From contig NZ_LMSE01000001.1 of assembly GCF_001428065.1 (NCBI RefSeq), positions 442,088 to 506,087 on the forward strand: DNA of 64,000 nucleotides. Reading direction: 5' to 3'. Each line of letters begins with the position of its first letter. Positions within the stretch are counted from its first letter, which is position 1. The position numbers and the translations under genes were made by a program. The notes beneath the pieces are model-generated. The model ran no database searches, had not been told where the DNA came from, and saw only the letters and a program-made list of their open reading frames with translations. Below, piece by piece: positions 27,728-34,252 of the stretch. Origin of the DNA: Nostocoides sp. Soil756. GTDB taxonomy: Bacteria; Actinomycetota; Actinomycetes; Actinomycetales; Dermatophilaceae.

Positions 27728-28249
27728 TCAGTGCTGGAAGGTCCCGTGGATGACGGCGCGACCCAGCGTCTTGAAGGCCAGGTTGAACGAGACCACGGCC
27801 GGGGACGCGTCGGCATCGACCCCGAGGGTCGGCTCCGACACGGCGTGCACGGCCAGGAAGTAGCGGTGCGGCATGTCGCCCTGCGGCGGGGCGGCGCCCA
27901 TGAAGCCGGCCTGTCCGGCGTCGTTGCGGACGTGGAAGGCCTTCCCGGGCAGCTCGCCCGCGGCGGCGCCGGCGGCGAGGGAGCTGACGTCGGCCGGCAC
28001 GTCGACCAGCACCCAGTGCCAGAAGCCCGACGGCGTGGGGGCGTCCGGGTCGAACACGGTGACCACGTAGGACTGCGTCCCCTCGGGGGCGCCGCTCCAC
28101 GACACCTGCGGCGAGGTGTTGCCGCGGTCGGCGACTTGGTCGTCCTTCAGCGGGGCGCCGTCGGTGACGTCGTCGCTGGTCACGGTGAACGAGGGCACCG
28201 CGGGGAGCAGGTCGTAGGGGTTCGGGGCGACCGGTCGGTCCAGGCTCAT
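27728..28249 (-). CDS. YbhB/YbcL family Raf-kinase-inhibitor-like protein
   Basis: A 173-residue protein of the phosphatidylethanolamine-binding superfamily. Landmarks are [26 protein letters not shown] with the conserved DPDAP loop, [11 protein letters not shown], and GYxG-like [23 protein letters not shown]. The C-terminus [10 protein letters not shown] is also typical. Function in bacteria is unknown. ATG 28249 has AAGGAG upstream; the same strand and a terminator after it suggest a single-gene transcript. Confidence 0.88.
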   Translation of the reverse strand: MSLDRPVAPNPYDLLPAVPSFTVTSDDVTDGAPLKDDQVADRGNTSPQVSWSGAPEGTQSYVVTVFDPDAPTPSGFWHWVLVDVPADVSSLAAGAAAGELPGKAFHVRNDAGQAGFMGAAPPQGDMPHRYFLAVHAVSEPTLGVDADASPAVVSFNLAFKTLGRAVIHGTFQH

Positions 28250-28333
28250 GCCGTTGCTCCTTCGCATCGGGGGACTGTCGTCGCGTCCAACCCCGACCAG
28301 GCCCGACTTATTGCGGGAGGACGGCCGCGACCG

Positions 28334-28371
28334 CGAACGGGGCGCCGACCGGGTGGTCGGCGCCCCGTTCG
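28334..28371 (-). terminator. perfect 17-bp hairpin terminator after HU gene
   Basis: CGAACGGGGCGCCGACC (28334-28350) pairs completely with 28355-28371 around the loop GGGT. It is 15 nt downstream of the HU stop. There is no U-rich tail, as in many actinobacterial terminators. Confidence 0.8.
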
Positions 28372-28385
28372 GGCGTGCGGGTGTC

Positions 28386-28661
28386 TCAGCCGTTGACGGC
28401 GCGCTTGAGCTGCGCCGCGGCCTTGAAGCCGACCGAGGTCGACGCGGCGATCTGGATCTCGGCGCCCGTCTGCGGGTTGCGGCCGGTGCGGGCCGCCCGC
28501 TCGCGGGTCTCGAAGTTGCCGAACCCGGCGAGCTTGACGTCCTCGCCCTTGGCGAGCGAGTCGCTGATGATGTCGAGGGCCGCGTTGACGACGTCCTCGG
28601 CCGCGCTGGCGGACAGGTCGGTCTTGCCGGCGAGGGCCTGGGCGAGTTCCTTCTTGGTCAT
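28386..28661 (-). CDS. HU-family nucleoid protein
   Basis: A 91-residue histone-like DNA-binding protein, [17 protein letters not shown] to [10 protein letters not shown]. The arm region with [21 protein letters not shown] is the family signature. Unlike mycobacterial HupB it has no long basic C-terminal tail. It bends DNA and compacts the chromosome. GAAGGAG precedes the ATG. Confidence 0.95.
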   Translation of the reverse strand: MTKKELAQALAGKTDLSASAAEDVVNAALDIISDSLAKGEDVKLAGFGNFETRERAARTGRNPQTGAEIQIAASTSVGFKAAAQLKRAVNG

Positions 28662-28769
28662 GCTGATGCTCCTTCGTGGCGTCTGGCTTTCCTGCTGAAC
28701 CTAGCAAGGACGGGGGCCCCGCTCGTGCAGGGCACCCTCGGGGGCCTCGGCGTGGCGCCGATCCGCACG

Positions 28770-29768
28770 TCAGCGGGGGTGTGCGGCCTCCGGGCCCCGG
28801 GGCTCGCCCCAGGCGTCCCCCCACGCGGCGTCGCGGGCCCGGCGGTAGGACTCCCGGTCGCGTTTGGTGACGATCTGCGGCCCCGCCGTGCCGTCGCTGC
28901 GGCACAGCTCGAGGGTGACCATCCCCTTGCGGGAGGCGGGATGCCGCAGCACCCGGGCCTCGCTGTGCGGCAAGGGCTCTCGCGACGCCAGGACGTACGA
29001 GAACTTCTCGTCCTCGTGCCCGAGCGCGCCCCCCTTGAGCCGGCGGTGCAGGGCGCTGCGGTCGAGCCGAGCCGTGAAGTGGCACCAGTCGCCCGCCCGC
29101 GCCGCCACCGGGCACGGGCCCGGGTGCGGGCAGGGCGCGACCAGGTGCCACCCGGCGGCCACCAGCCGGTCGCGGGCGGCCAGTACCGCGGCGAACCCGC
29201 GCGGCGTCCCGGGCTCGACCACGAGGACGAGGCCCGCGGCATCGATGGCCGCGTCGACGAGATCGGCCCGCCGGTCCTCGGCCAGCTCGCCCAGGACGTA
29301 CGAGACGACGGCCAGGTCGGCGGCCGGCAGGGTGGGGCGGGTCGCGAGCTCGACCGGGGCCCAGCCGGCCGCGGCCACCACCGGTGGTCCGTACCCGGCG
29401 AGGCGCCGGCCGAGGGCCAGCGCGTCGGCCGACCCGTCGAGCACGGTCGCCCGCTCGAGCCCCGGCACGGCCTCGGCCACCGCCCACAGCGCCGCCCCGG
29501 TACCACCCCCCACGTCGACCAGCGAGCGGATGCCGGCCAGCGCGCCCAGGGCGTCGGCCTCGCCCAGCGCGCGGGCCAGCGCCGCGTGGGTGGCGGGCAT
29601 CCGGTAGGCCGCGTAGGCCGCCGCGGCGACCGGGTCGGCCAGCACCTGGCTCGAGGGTGGCGCGCCCGACCGGTAGACCTCGACCAGGCGGGCGGTGGCC
29701 CGGCGCAGCGCCGCGGTGTCGCTGTCGGCGAGGGCGGCCCCGAGGGCGTCGGTCAGGCGGTGCGGCAC
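28770..29768 (-). CDS. Rsm22-family small ribosomal subunit methyltransferase-like protein
   Basis: A 332-residue class I methyltransferase-like protein. The SAM motif is SLVDVGGGTGAALWA, and VVSYVLGELAEDRRADLV follows. The cysteines in APCPHPGPCP and DWCHF match the iron-sulfur site reported for the Rsm22/METTL17 family, which supports small-subunit ribosome assembly. GTG 29768 is preceded at 6 nt by CAGGAT. It stands alone between HU and the divergent thioredoxin gene. Confidence 0.85.
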   Translation of the reverse strand: MPHRLTDALGAALADSDTAALRRATARLVEVYRSGAPPSSQVLADPVAAAAYAAYRMPATHAALARALGEADALGALAGIRSLVDVGGGTGAALWAVAEAVPGLERATVLDGSADALALGRRLAGYGPPVVAAAGWAPVELATRPTLPAADLAVVSYVLGELAEDRRADLVDAAIDAAGLVLVVEPGTPRGFAAVLAARDRLVAAGWHLVAPCPHPGPCPVAARAGDWCHFTARLDRSALHRRLKGGALGHEDEKFSYVLASREPLPHSEARVLRHPASRKGMVTLELCRSDGTAGPQIVTKRDRESYRRARDAAWGDAWGEPRGPEAAHPR

Positions 29769-29942
29769 GGCCCCATCCTGCCGCCCGCAGGGTCCGCGCG
29801 GCGCCGCGGAGCGGACGAGGGGAGCGGCCGGCGGGATGAATCCGGGCCCGGGCTGCGTTGTCCCCACAGATCCGGGCGGAGTGCTCGGGCCCTCGGCTGG
29901 GCCCTCGCGACCGCCTCCCCCGCCCCCAGGAGGAGCACCGTC

Positions 29943-30308
29943 ATGGCAACGACCGACCTCACGGCCGAGACCTTCGAGAAGACCGTGACCGACCAGGGCA
30001 TCGTCCTGGTCGACTTCTGGGCGTCCTGGTGCGGCCCCTGCCGCCAGTTCGCCCCCACCTTCGACGCCTCGAGCGAGAAGCACGAGGACGTCGTGCACGC
30101 CAAGGTCGACACCGAGGCCGAGCAGGCGCTCGCCACGATGCTGCAGATCACCTCGATCCCCACCCTCATGGGCTTCCGGGACGGCATCCTGGTCTTCCAC
30201 CAGGCCGGCGCGCTGCCGCCCGCCGCGCTCGAGCAGGTCGTCCAGGGCATCAAGGGTCTGGACATGGACGAGGTCCACGCCAAGGTCGCGGCCGGCTCGG
30301 CCGGCTGA
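29943..30308 (+). CDS. trxA: thioredoxin
   Basis: A 121-residue thiol-disulfide exchange protein with the active site WCGPC (Cys30, Cys33), VDFWASWCGPC context and the cis-Pro loop TSIPTL. ATG 29943 has AGGAGG upstream. The next gene, a CsoR-family repressor, starts 48 nt later, so both are probably in one transcript and connected with thiol or persulfide stress. Confidence 0.92.
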   Translation: MATTDLTAETFEKTVTDQGIVLVDFWASWCGPCRQFAPTFDASSEKHEDVVHAKVDTEAEQALATMLQITSIPTLMGFRDGILVFHQAGALPPAALEQVVQGIKGLDMDEVHAKVAAGSAG

Positions 30309-30356
30309 CCCCCCACCCCGGCGGCCGCGGCCGTCCCCAGGCCAGGAGGGCCTCGC

Positions 30357-30620
30357 ATGGAGCTCGATCCCACCGAGATGCAGGCCGTCGTCAAGCGGCT
30401 GCGCCGGGCCCAGGGCCAGATCGGCGGCATCCTCAAGATGATCGAGGACGGCCGCGAGTGCCAGGACGTCGTCACCCAGCTGGCGGCGGTCTCCAAGGCC
30501 GTCGACCGGGCCGGGTTCGCCGTCATCGCGCTCGGGCTGCGTCAGTGCCTCTCCGATCCCGAGGCCGCGGGCTCGATGGACGTCGAGCAGATGGAGAAGC
30601 TGTTCCTCTCGCTCGCGTGA
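30357..30620 (+). CDS. CsoR/CstR-family (DUF156) repressor, His ligand missing
   Basis: An 87-residue helical repressor of the DUF156 family. Copper-sensing CsoR uses Cys-His-Cys. Here Cys35 (GRECQDV) and Cys64 (LRQCL) are kept, but the position four before Cys64, normally His, is Gly60. This two-Cys pattern is that of persulfide-sensing CstR and not of the copper sensor. Coupling to thioredoxin supports a sulfur role. RNA or metal sensing cannot be ruled out by sequence alone. AGGAGG precedes the ATG. Confidence 0.85.
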   Translation: MELDPTEMQAVVKRLRRAQGQIGGILKMIEDGRECQDVVTQLAAVSKAVDRAGFAVIALGLRQCLSDPEAAGSMDVEQMEKLFLSLA

Positions 30621-30648
30621 GGAGCCCCCGGCCGGGCGCCCCTCGGCG

Positions 30649-31704
30649 TCAGCGGGTGGGGTCGACCAGCACCATCCCGCGCGAGGGCGTCGTCCCCAGC
30701 GTCGTGAGCAGCCGGCCCGCCTCCTCGAGGCCCACGGCGTCCCCCGGGGCCGTCAGGCCGGCGAGGTCGAGGCGCCCGGCCGCGACGTCGGCCAGCAGCG
30801 CCGGGTAGTCGGCCGCCGCCATCCCGTGGCTGCCCAGGACGTCGAGCTCCCAGCCGATGACGCGCTCCATCGGGATGTCCGCGCGCCCGGCGCTCGGGGG
30901 CAGCAGCCCCACCTGCACGTGCCGCCCGCGGCGCCGCAGCGCCAGGATGCCGGTGCGTGCGGTCGCGGGGGAGCCCACGGCGTCGACCGCCAGGTGCGCT
31001 CCGCCGTCGGACCAGTCGACCACGGCGGCCACGAGGTCGGCCTCGCCGACGGAGCCGTCGAGCGTCGTCTCGGCGCCCGCCGCGAGCGCGTGCTCGCGGG
31101 AGGTGGCGTCGACGTCGACGGCGCACACCCGTGCCCCGCGCGCGGCGGCCACCTGGACGGCGGCCAGCCCCACGCCACCGCAGCCCAGGACCAGGACGCA
31201 CTCGCCGGCGCCGACCCGCCCGCGGGCCACCACAGCGCGGTGGGCGGTGGCGACGCGGCATCCGAGCCCGGCGGCGGTGGTGGCCGGCACGCCGTCGGGG
31301 AGGGCGACGAGGTTGGTGCCGGCGGCTCGCACCACGACGAGCTCGGCGAAGCTGCCGGGGTCGGTGAACCCGGGCTGGCGCTGCTGGGGGCACACCTGGC
31401 CGTCGCCCGCGGCGCAGGTCGGGCACTCGCCGCACGCGAAGACGAACGGTGCCGTCACCGCGCGGCCGACCCATCCGGCGTCCACCCCGTCGCCGACGGA
31501 CTCGACGACCCCGGCCAGCTCGTGCCCCGGCACGTGCGGGAAGGCCGCGATGTCGGGGTCGTGGCCCCTCCAGCCGTGCCAGTCGCTGCGGCACAGCCCG
31601 GTCCGCACGACCCGCACCACGGCGTCGCCGGGGCCGGCCACCGGGTCGGGCCGCTGCGTCACGCGGGGGGTCGCGCCGAAGGCGTCGTAGACGAGAGCTC
31701 GCAC
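30649..31704 (-). CDS. zinc-dependent alcohol dehydrogenase
   Basis: A 351-residue medium-chain dehydrogenase. The catalytic zinc ligands are Cys in TGLCRSDWHGW and His-Glu in PGHELAGVV. The structural zinc site has four Cys in FACGECPTCAAGDGQVC. The NAD fold is VLGCGGVGLAAVQVAAARGA. Substrate is not evident. GTG 31704 gives the natural N-terminus VRALVYDAFG. It diverges from the LacI gene, with a long palindrome between them. Confidence 0.88.
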   Translation of the reverse strand: MRALVYDAFGATPRVTQRPDPVAGPGDAVVRVVRTGLCRSDWHGWRGHDPDIAAFPHVPGHELAGVVESVGDGVDAGWVGRAVTAPFVFACGECPTCAAGDGQVCPQQRQPGFTDPGSFAELVVVRAAGTNLVALPDGVPATTAAGLGCRVATAHRAVVARGRVGAGECVLVLGCGGVGLAAVQVAAARGARVCAVDVDATSREHALAAGAETTLDGSVGEADLVAAVVDWSDGGAHLAVDAVGSPATARTGILALRRRGRHVQVGLLPPSAGRADIPMERVIGWELDVLGSHGMAAADYPALLADVAAGRLDLAGLTAPGDAVGLEEAGRLLTTLGTTPSRGMVLVDPTR

Positions 31705-31755
31705 GCGCCCAGCCTGCCAGGGGTGGGCCGGCCCGTGCCGCCGCCTCCTGTCCCT

Positions 31756-31806
31756 CGAACGTGTGTGAACACGCCGGCGGATCCGCGGCTTCTTCACACA
31801 CGTTCG
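31756..31806. promoter_or_regulatory. 51-bp nested palindrome between alcohol dehydrogenase and LacI genes
   Basis: Arms CGAACGTGTGTGAA (31756-31769) and TTCACACACGTTCG (31793-31806) are perfect 14-bp inverted repeats. Centred inside them is GCGGATCCGC (31777-31786). No gene ends here, because the flanking genes diverge, so a terminator is unlikely. An operator or attenuating hairpin is possible. Confidence 0.75.
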
Positions 31807-31852
31807 GGTCGGCCGGTCCAGGTCACGGTTCGGACACGTCGCGGACGCCCCG

Positions 31853-31910
31853 TTGACGGCGGACGGCCCGGCGGGCGATTCTGCGCGGGTGACGAATGGG
31901 AGCGCTCCCA
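31853..31910 (+). promoter_or_regulatory. promoter and LacI-type operator of the LacI gene
   Basis: TTGACG (31853-31858), an 18-nt spacer and GATTCT (31877-31882) stand 6 nt before GTG 31889, so the mRNA would be leaderless. The perfect 14-bp palindrome TGGGAGCGCTCCCA (31897-31910) lies at about +9 to +22, within codons 3-8. It is identical to the operator known for the cellobiose regulators CebR/CelR of other actinobacteria. Autorepression is inferred. Confidence 0.75.
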
Positions 31911-33016
31911 CGACGAGCGACACGAGTCGCGGGAACGCCCGACGCCACCCGCCCGGGACCCGTGCCGGTGCCGATCGGGAACCCGGCCCCGGCACGGGGA
32001 CCGGACGGCCCCCCACCCTCGACGACGTCGCCCGGGCCGCCGGGGTGGGGCGGGGCACGGCCTCACGGGTCCTCAACGGCTCCCCGCACGTGAGCCTGTC
32101 CGCCCGCAGCGCGGTGCTGGCCGCGGTGCGCGACCTCGCCTACGTCCCGAACGCCGCGGCCCGGGCCCTGGTCCGCCGCCGCACCGACGCCGTCGCCCTG
32201 GTCGTCACCGAGTCCGACGAGCGCATCTTCGGGGAGCCCTACTTCGCGGCGGCCGTGCGCGGCATCGGCCGGCGGCTGGGGGAGGCCGGGCTCCAGCTCG
32301 TCCTGGTGATGGCGCGCCCCGGCGGCGACGAGGGCGCGGCGCAGACGGCGCAGTCCTTCCTCACCGACCAGCACGTCGACGGCGTCCTCCTGCTGTCGCT
32401 GCACGCCGAGGACCCACTGCCCGAGCTCCTCGAGTCGCGTGGCGTCCCCACCGTGTGCGGCGGCAGCCCGGCGACCACGCGCCCGCGCACCGTGGTCGAC
32501 GCCGACAACCTGGGCGGGGGGCGCAGCGCCGTGCAGCACCTCGTCGCCACCGGGCGCCGGCGGCTGGCCGTGCTGGCCGGCCCGCAGGACATGTCCTCGG
32601 GCCGCGACCGTCTGGCCGGCGCGCTCGACGCGGCGGCCGAGGCGCGCTGTCCCCGCGACGCCGTGGCGCTGGCCTACGGCGACTACTCGGAGGAGAGCGG
32701 GCGCCGCGCGATGGCCGAGGTGCTGGCGGCCGGGCCCCCGCCCGACGGCGTGTTCGCGGCCTCCGACCTGATGGCCGTGGGCGCCCTGCGGGTCCTGCGC
32801 GAGGCCGGGCTGAGGGTGCCCCACGACGTCGGCCTGGTGGGCTTCGACGACTCGCCGGTGTGCCGCCACACCGACCCCGAGCTGACCAGCGTGCACCAGC
32901 CCGTGGCCCGGATGGGGCGGCTCATGGCCGAGGTGCTCCTGGCCCGGATCGCCGGCGACGACGTGCCCACCGAGACCGTGCTCCCCACCCGGCTGGTCGT
33001 GCGAGGGTCCGCCTAG
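31889..33016 (+). CDS. LacI-family transcriptional regulator
   Basis: A 375-residue regulator. After a Pro/Arg/Gly-rich head of about 42 residues comes the HTH LDDVARAAGVGRGTASRVLNG and hinge, then the periplasmic-binding-like sensor (VALVVTESDERIFGEPYF, DGVLLLSLHAEDP, GLVGFDDSPVCRHTDPELTSVHQP). No ATG or GTG in frame lies nearer the HTH, so the long head is either real or the start is non-standard. No sugar transporter or glycosidase is adjacent, so its targets are elsewhere or it acts on the alcohol dehydrogenase side. Confidence 0.88.
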   Translation: MTNGSAPTTSDTSRGNARRHPPGTRAGADREPGPGTGTGRPPTLDDVARAAGVGRGTASRVLNGSPHVSLSARSAVLAAVRDLAYVPNAAARALVRRRTDAVALVVTESDERIFGEPYFAAAVRGIGRRLGEAGLQLVLVMARPGGDEGAAQTAQSFLTDQHVDGVLLLSLHAEDPLPELLESRGVPTVCGGSPATTRPRTVVDADNLGGGRSAVQHLVATGRRRLAVLAGPQDMSSGRDRLAGALDAAAEARCPRDAVALAYGDYSEESGRRAMAEVLAAGPPPDGVFAASDLMAVGALRVLREAGLRVPHDVGLVGFDDSPVCRHTDPELTSVHQPVARMGRLMAEVLLARIAGDDVPTETVLPTRLVVRGSA

Positions 33017-33103
33017 GCCCCGAGGGACGACGACGACCCCCGGCCACGGCGGGCGGAGGGTCGGTCAGGATCGCGCGGGAAGGGGCGAAAGGCGCGGACG
33101 GGC

Positions 33104-33271
33104 TCAGATCACGCGGGGTGCGGAGGTCTGGGCGAGGTAGTACAGCTCGTTGGTCTCGCGGACGAGGTCGCGGTCGACCTCGGTGTCCCAGCCGCGGCCG
33201 GCGCGACGGACGGTGCGGAGGTTGGCGGCGAGGGCACGGGCCTTCTGGACGGAGAGCGATGCGGCGTTCAT
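33104..33271 (-). CDS. small hypothetical protein (55 aa)
   Basis: The frame MNAASLSVQKARALAANL to YYLAQTSAPRVI is open, with strong third-position GC and a natural ATG. It lies between the LacI gene and a divergent LysR gene. The sequence is helical, basic in its middle and lacks membrane segments. I do not recognise the family. Ribosome-site evidence is weak. Confidence 0.55.
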   Translation of the reverse strand: MNAASLSVQKARALAANLRTVRRAGRGWDTEVDRDLVRETNELYYLAQTSAPRVI

Positions 33272-33352
33272 GAGTCCAATGATCCCGCTGGCAACTGTTC
33301 AGCACAACGTCAAGACACTTAGGGATCTCGTAGTAGGGCTTATGATTCCGGC

Positions 33353-34252
33353 ATGCTCGACCCGCACCGTCTCACCGTCTTCCGTTCGGTCGTCGCGAGC
33401 GGGGGCGTCCAGGCCGCCGCCGACAACCTCGGGATGACCTCCTCGGCCGTCAGCCAGCACCTCGCCGCCCTCCAGCGCGAGACGGGCCTGACCCTCTTCC
33501 AGCGCGCCGGGCGGGGCATCGTCCCCACCGAGGCGGCCCTGGTCCTCGACGCGCAGAGCGACCGCCCGCTGGGCGAGTGGAGCCGTCTCGACCAGGTGGT
33601 CGGCGACCTGCGCGACGGCCGCTCCGGGCGCCTGACCATCGGCTACTTCGCCTCGGCCGGCTCGGCCTGGATGCCCACCCTGGTGCGCCGCCTCTCGTCG
33701 GAGTACCCCGACCTGGTGCTCGAGCTGGTGCTCAACGAGTTCGAGCAGCGCGGGCCCCGCCCCGACATCGACCTGGTCATCGACCCGCCCGACACCCCGC
33801 CCCCGGCCGGGCACCGCCGCGTCGACCTCACCGAGGACCCCTTCGTCGTCATCGTGCCGCGCGACCATCCCCTGGCCGACGCGGGCGAGGTCGCGCTCAC
33901 CGACCTGCGGGGGGAGACGTGGGTCAGCAACGACCTCCCGGGGGCCGTCTGCCACCGCATCGTGGTCGCCGCGTGCGCCGCGGTCGGGCTACGGCCGCGG
34001 TTCAGCGTGCAGGCGCAGGACCACCACACCGCCATCGGGTTCGTGGCCGCCGGGGTCGGCATCTCGGTGATGCCGGGGCTGGCCGCGCGCGGTCTCCCGG
34101 GCTCGGTGGTGCGGCTCGCCATCGCCTCGCCGGCGCCGGTACGCCACCTCGCCGCGGTCGTGCGTCAGCTGGGGGCGTCGACCGCCCCGGCGGAGCGGGC
34201 GGTGCAGCTGCTCCAGGACCTCATCGCCCACCCGAGCGCGCGCCGCCGCTGA
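33353..34252 (+). CDS. LysR-family transcriptional regulator
   Basis: A 299-residue regulator with an N-terminal winged HTH (LTVFRSVVASGGVQAAADNLGMTSSAVSQHLAALQRETG) and a LysR substrate-binding domain (RLTIGYFASAGSAWMPTLV ... VGISVMPGLAARG). TATGAT (33341-33346) is 6 nt before the ATG, which indicates a leaderless start. Targets may include the divergent small gene at 33104, as is common for LysR proteins. Its 3' end overlaps the convergent MMPL gene by 32 nt. Confidence 0.9.
   Translation: MLDPHRLTVFRSVVASGGVQAAADNLGMTSSAVSQHLAALQRETGLTLFQRAGRGIVPTEAALVLDAQSDRPLGEWSRLDQVVGDLRDGRSGRLTIGYFASAGSAWMPTLVRRLSSEYPDLVLELVLNEFEQRGPRPDIDLVIDPPDTPPPAGHRRVDLTEDPFVVIVPRDHPLADAGEVALTDLRGETWVSNDLPGAVCHRIVVAACAAVGLRPRFSVQAQDHHTAIGFVAAGVGISVMPGLAARGLPGSVVRLAIASPAPVRHLAAVVRQLGASTAPAERAVQLLQDLIAHPSARRR

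Noticed and set aside
30357..30620. Copper-responsive CsoR
   Set aside because: The His ligand of the Cys-His-Cys site is missing and no copper ATPase or chaperone gene is near.
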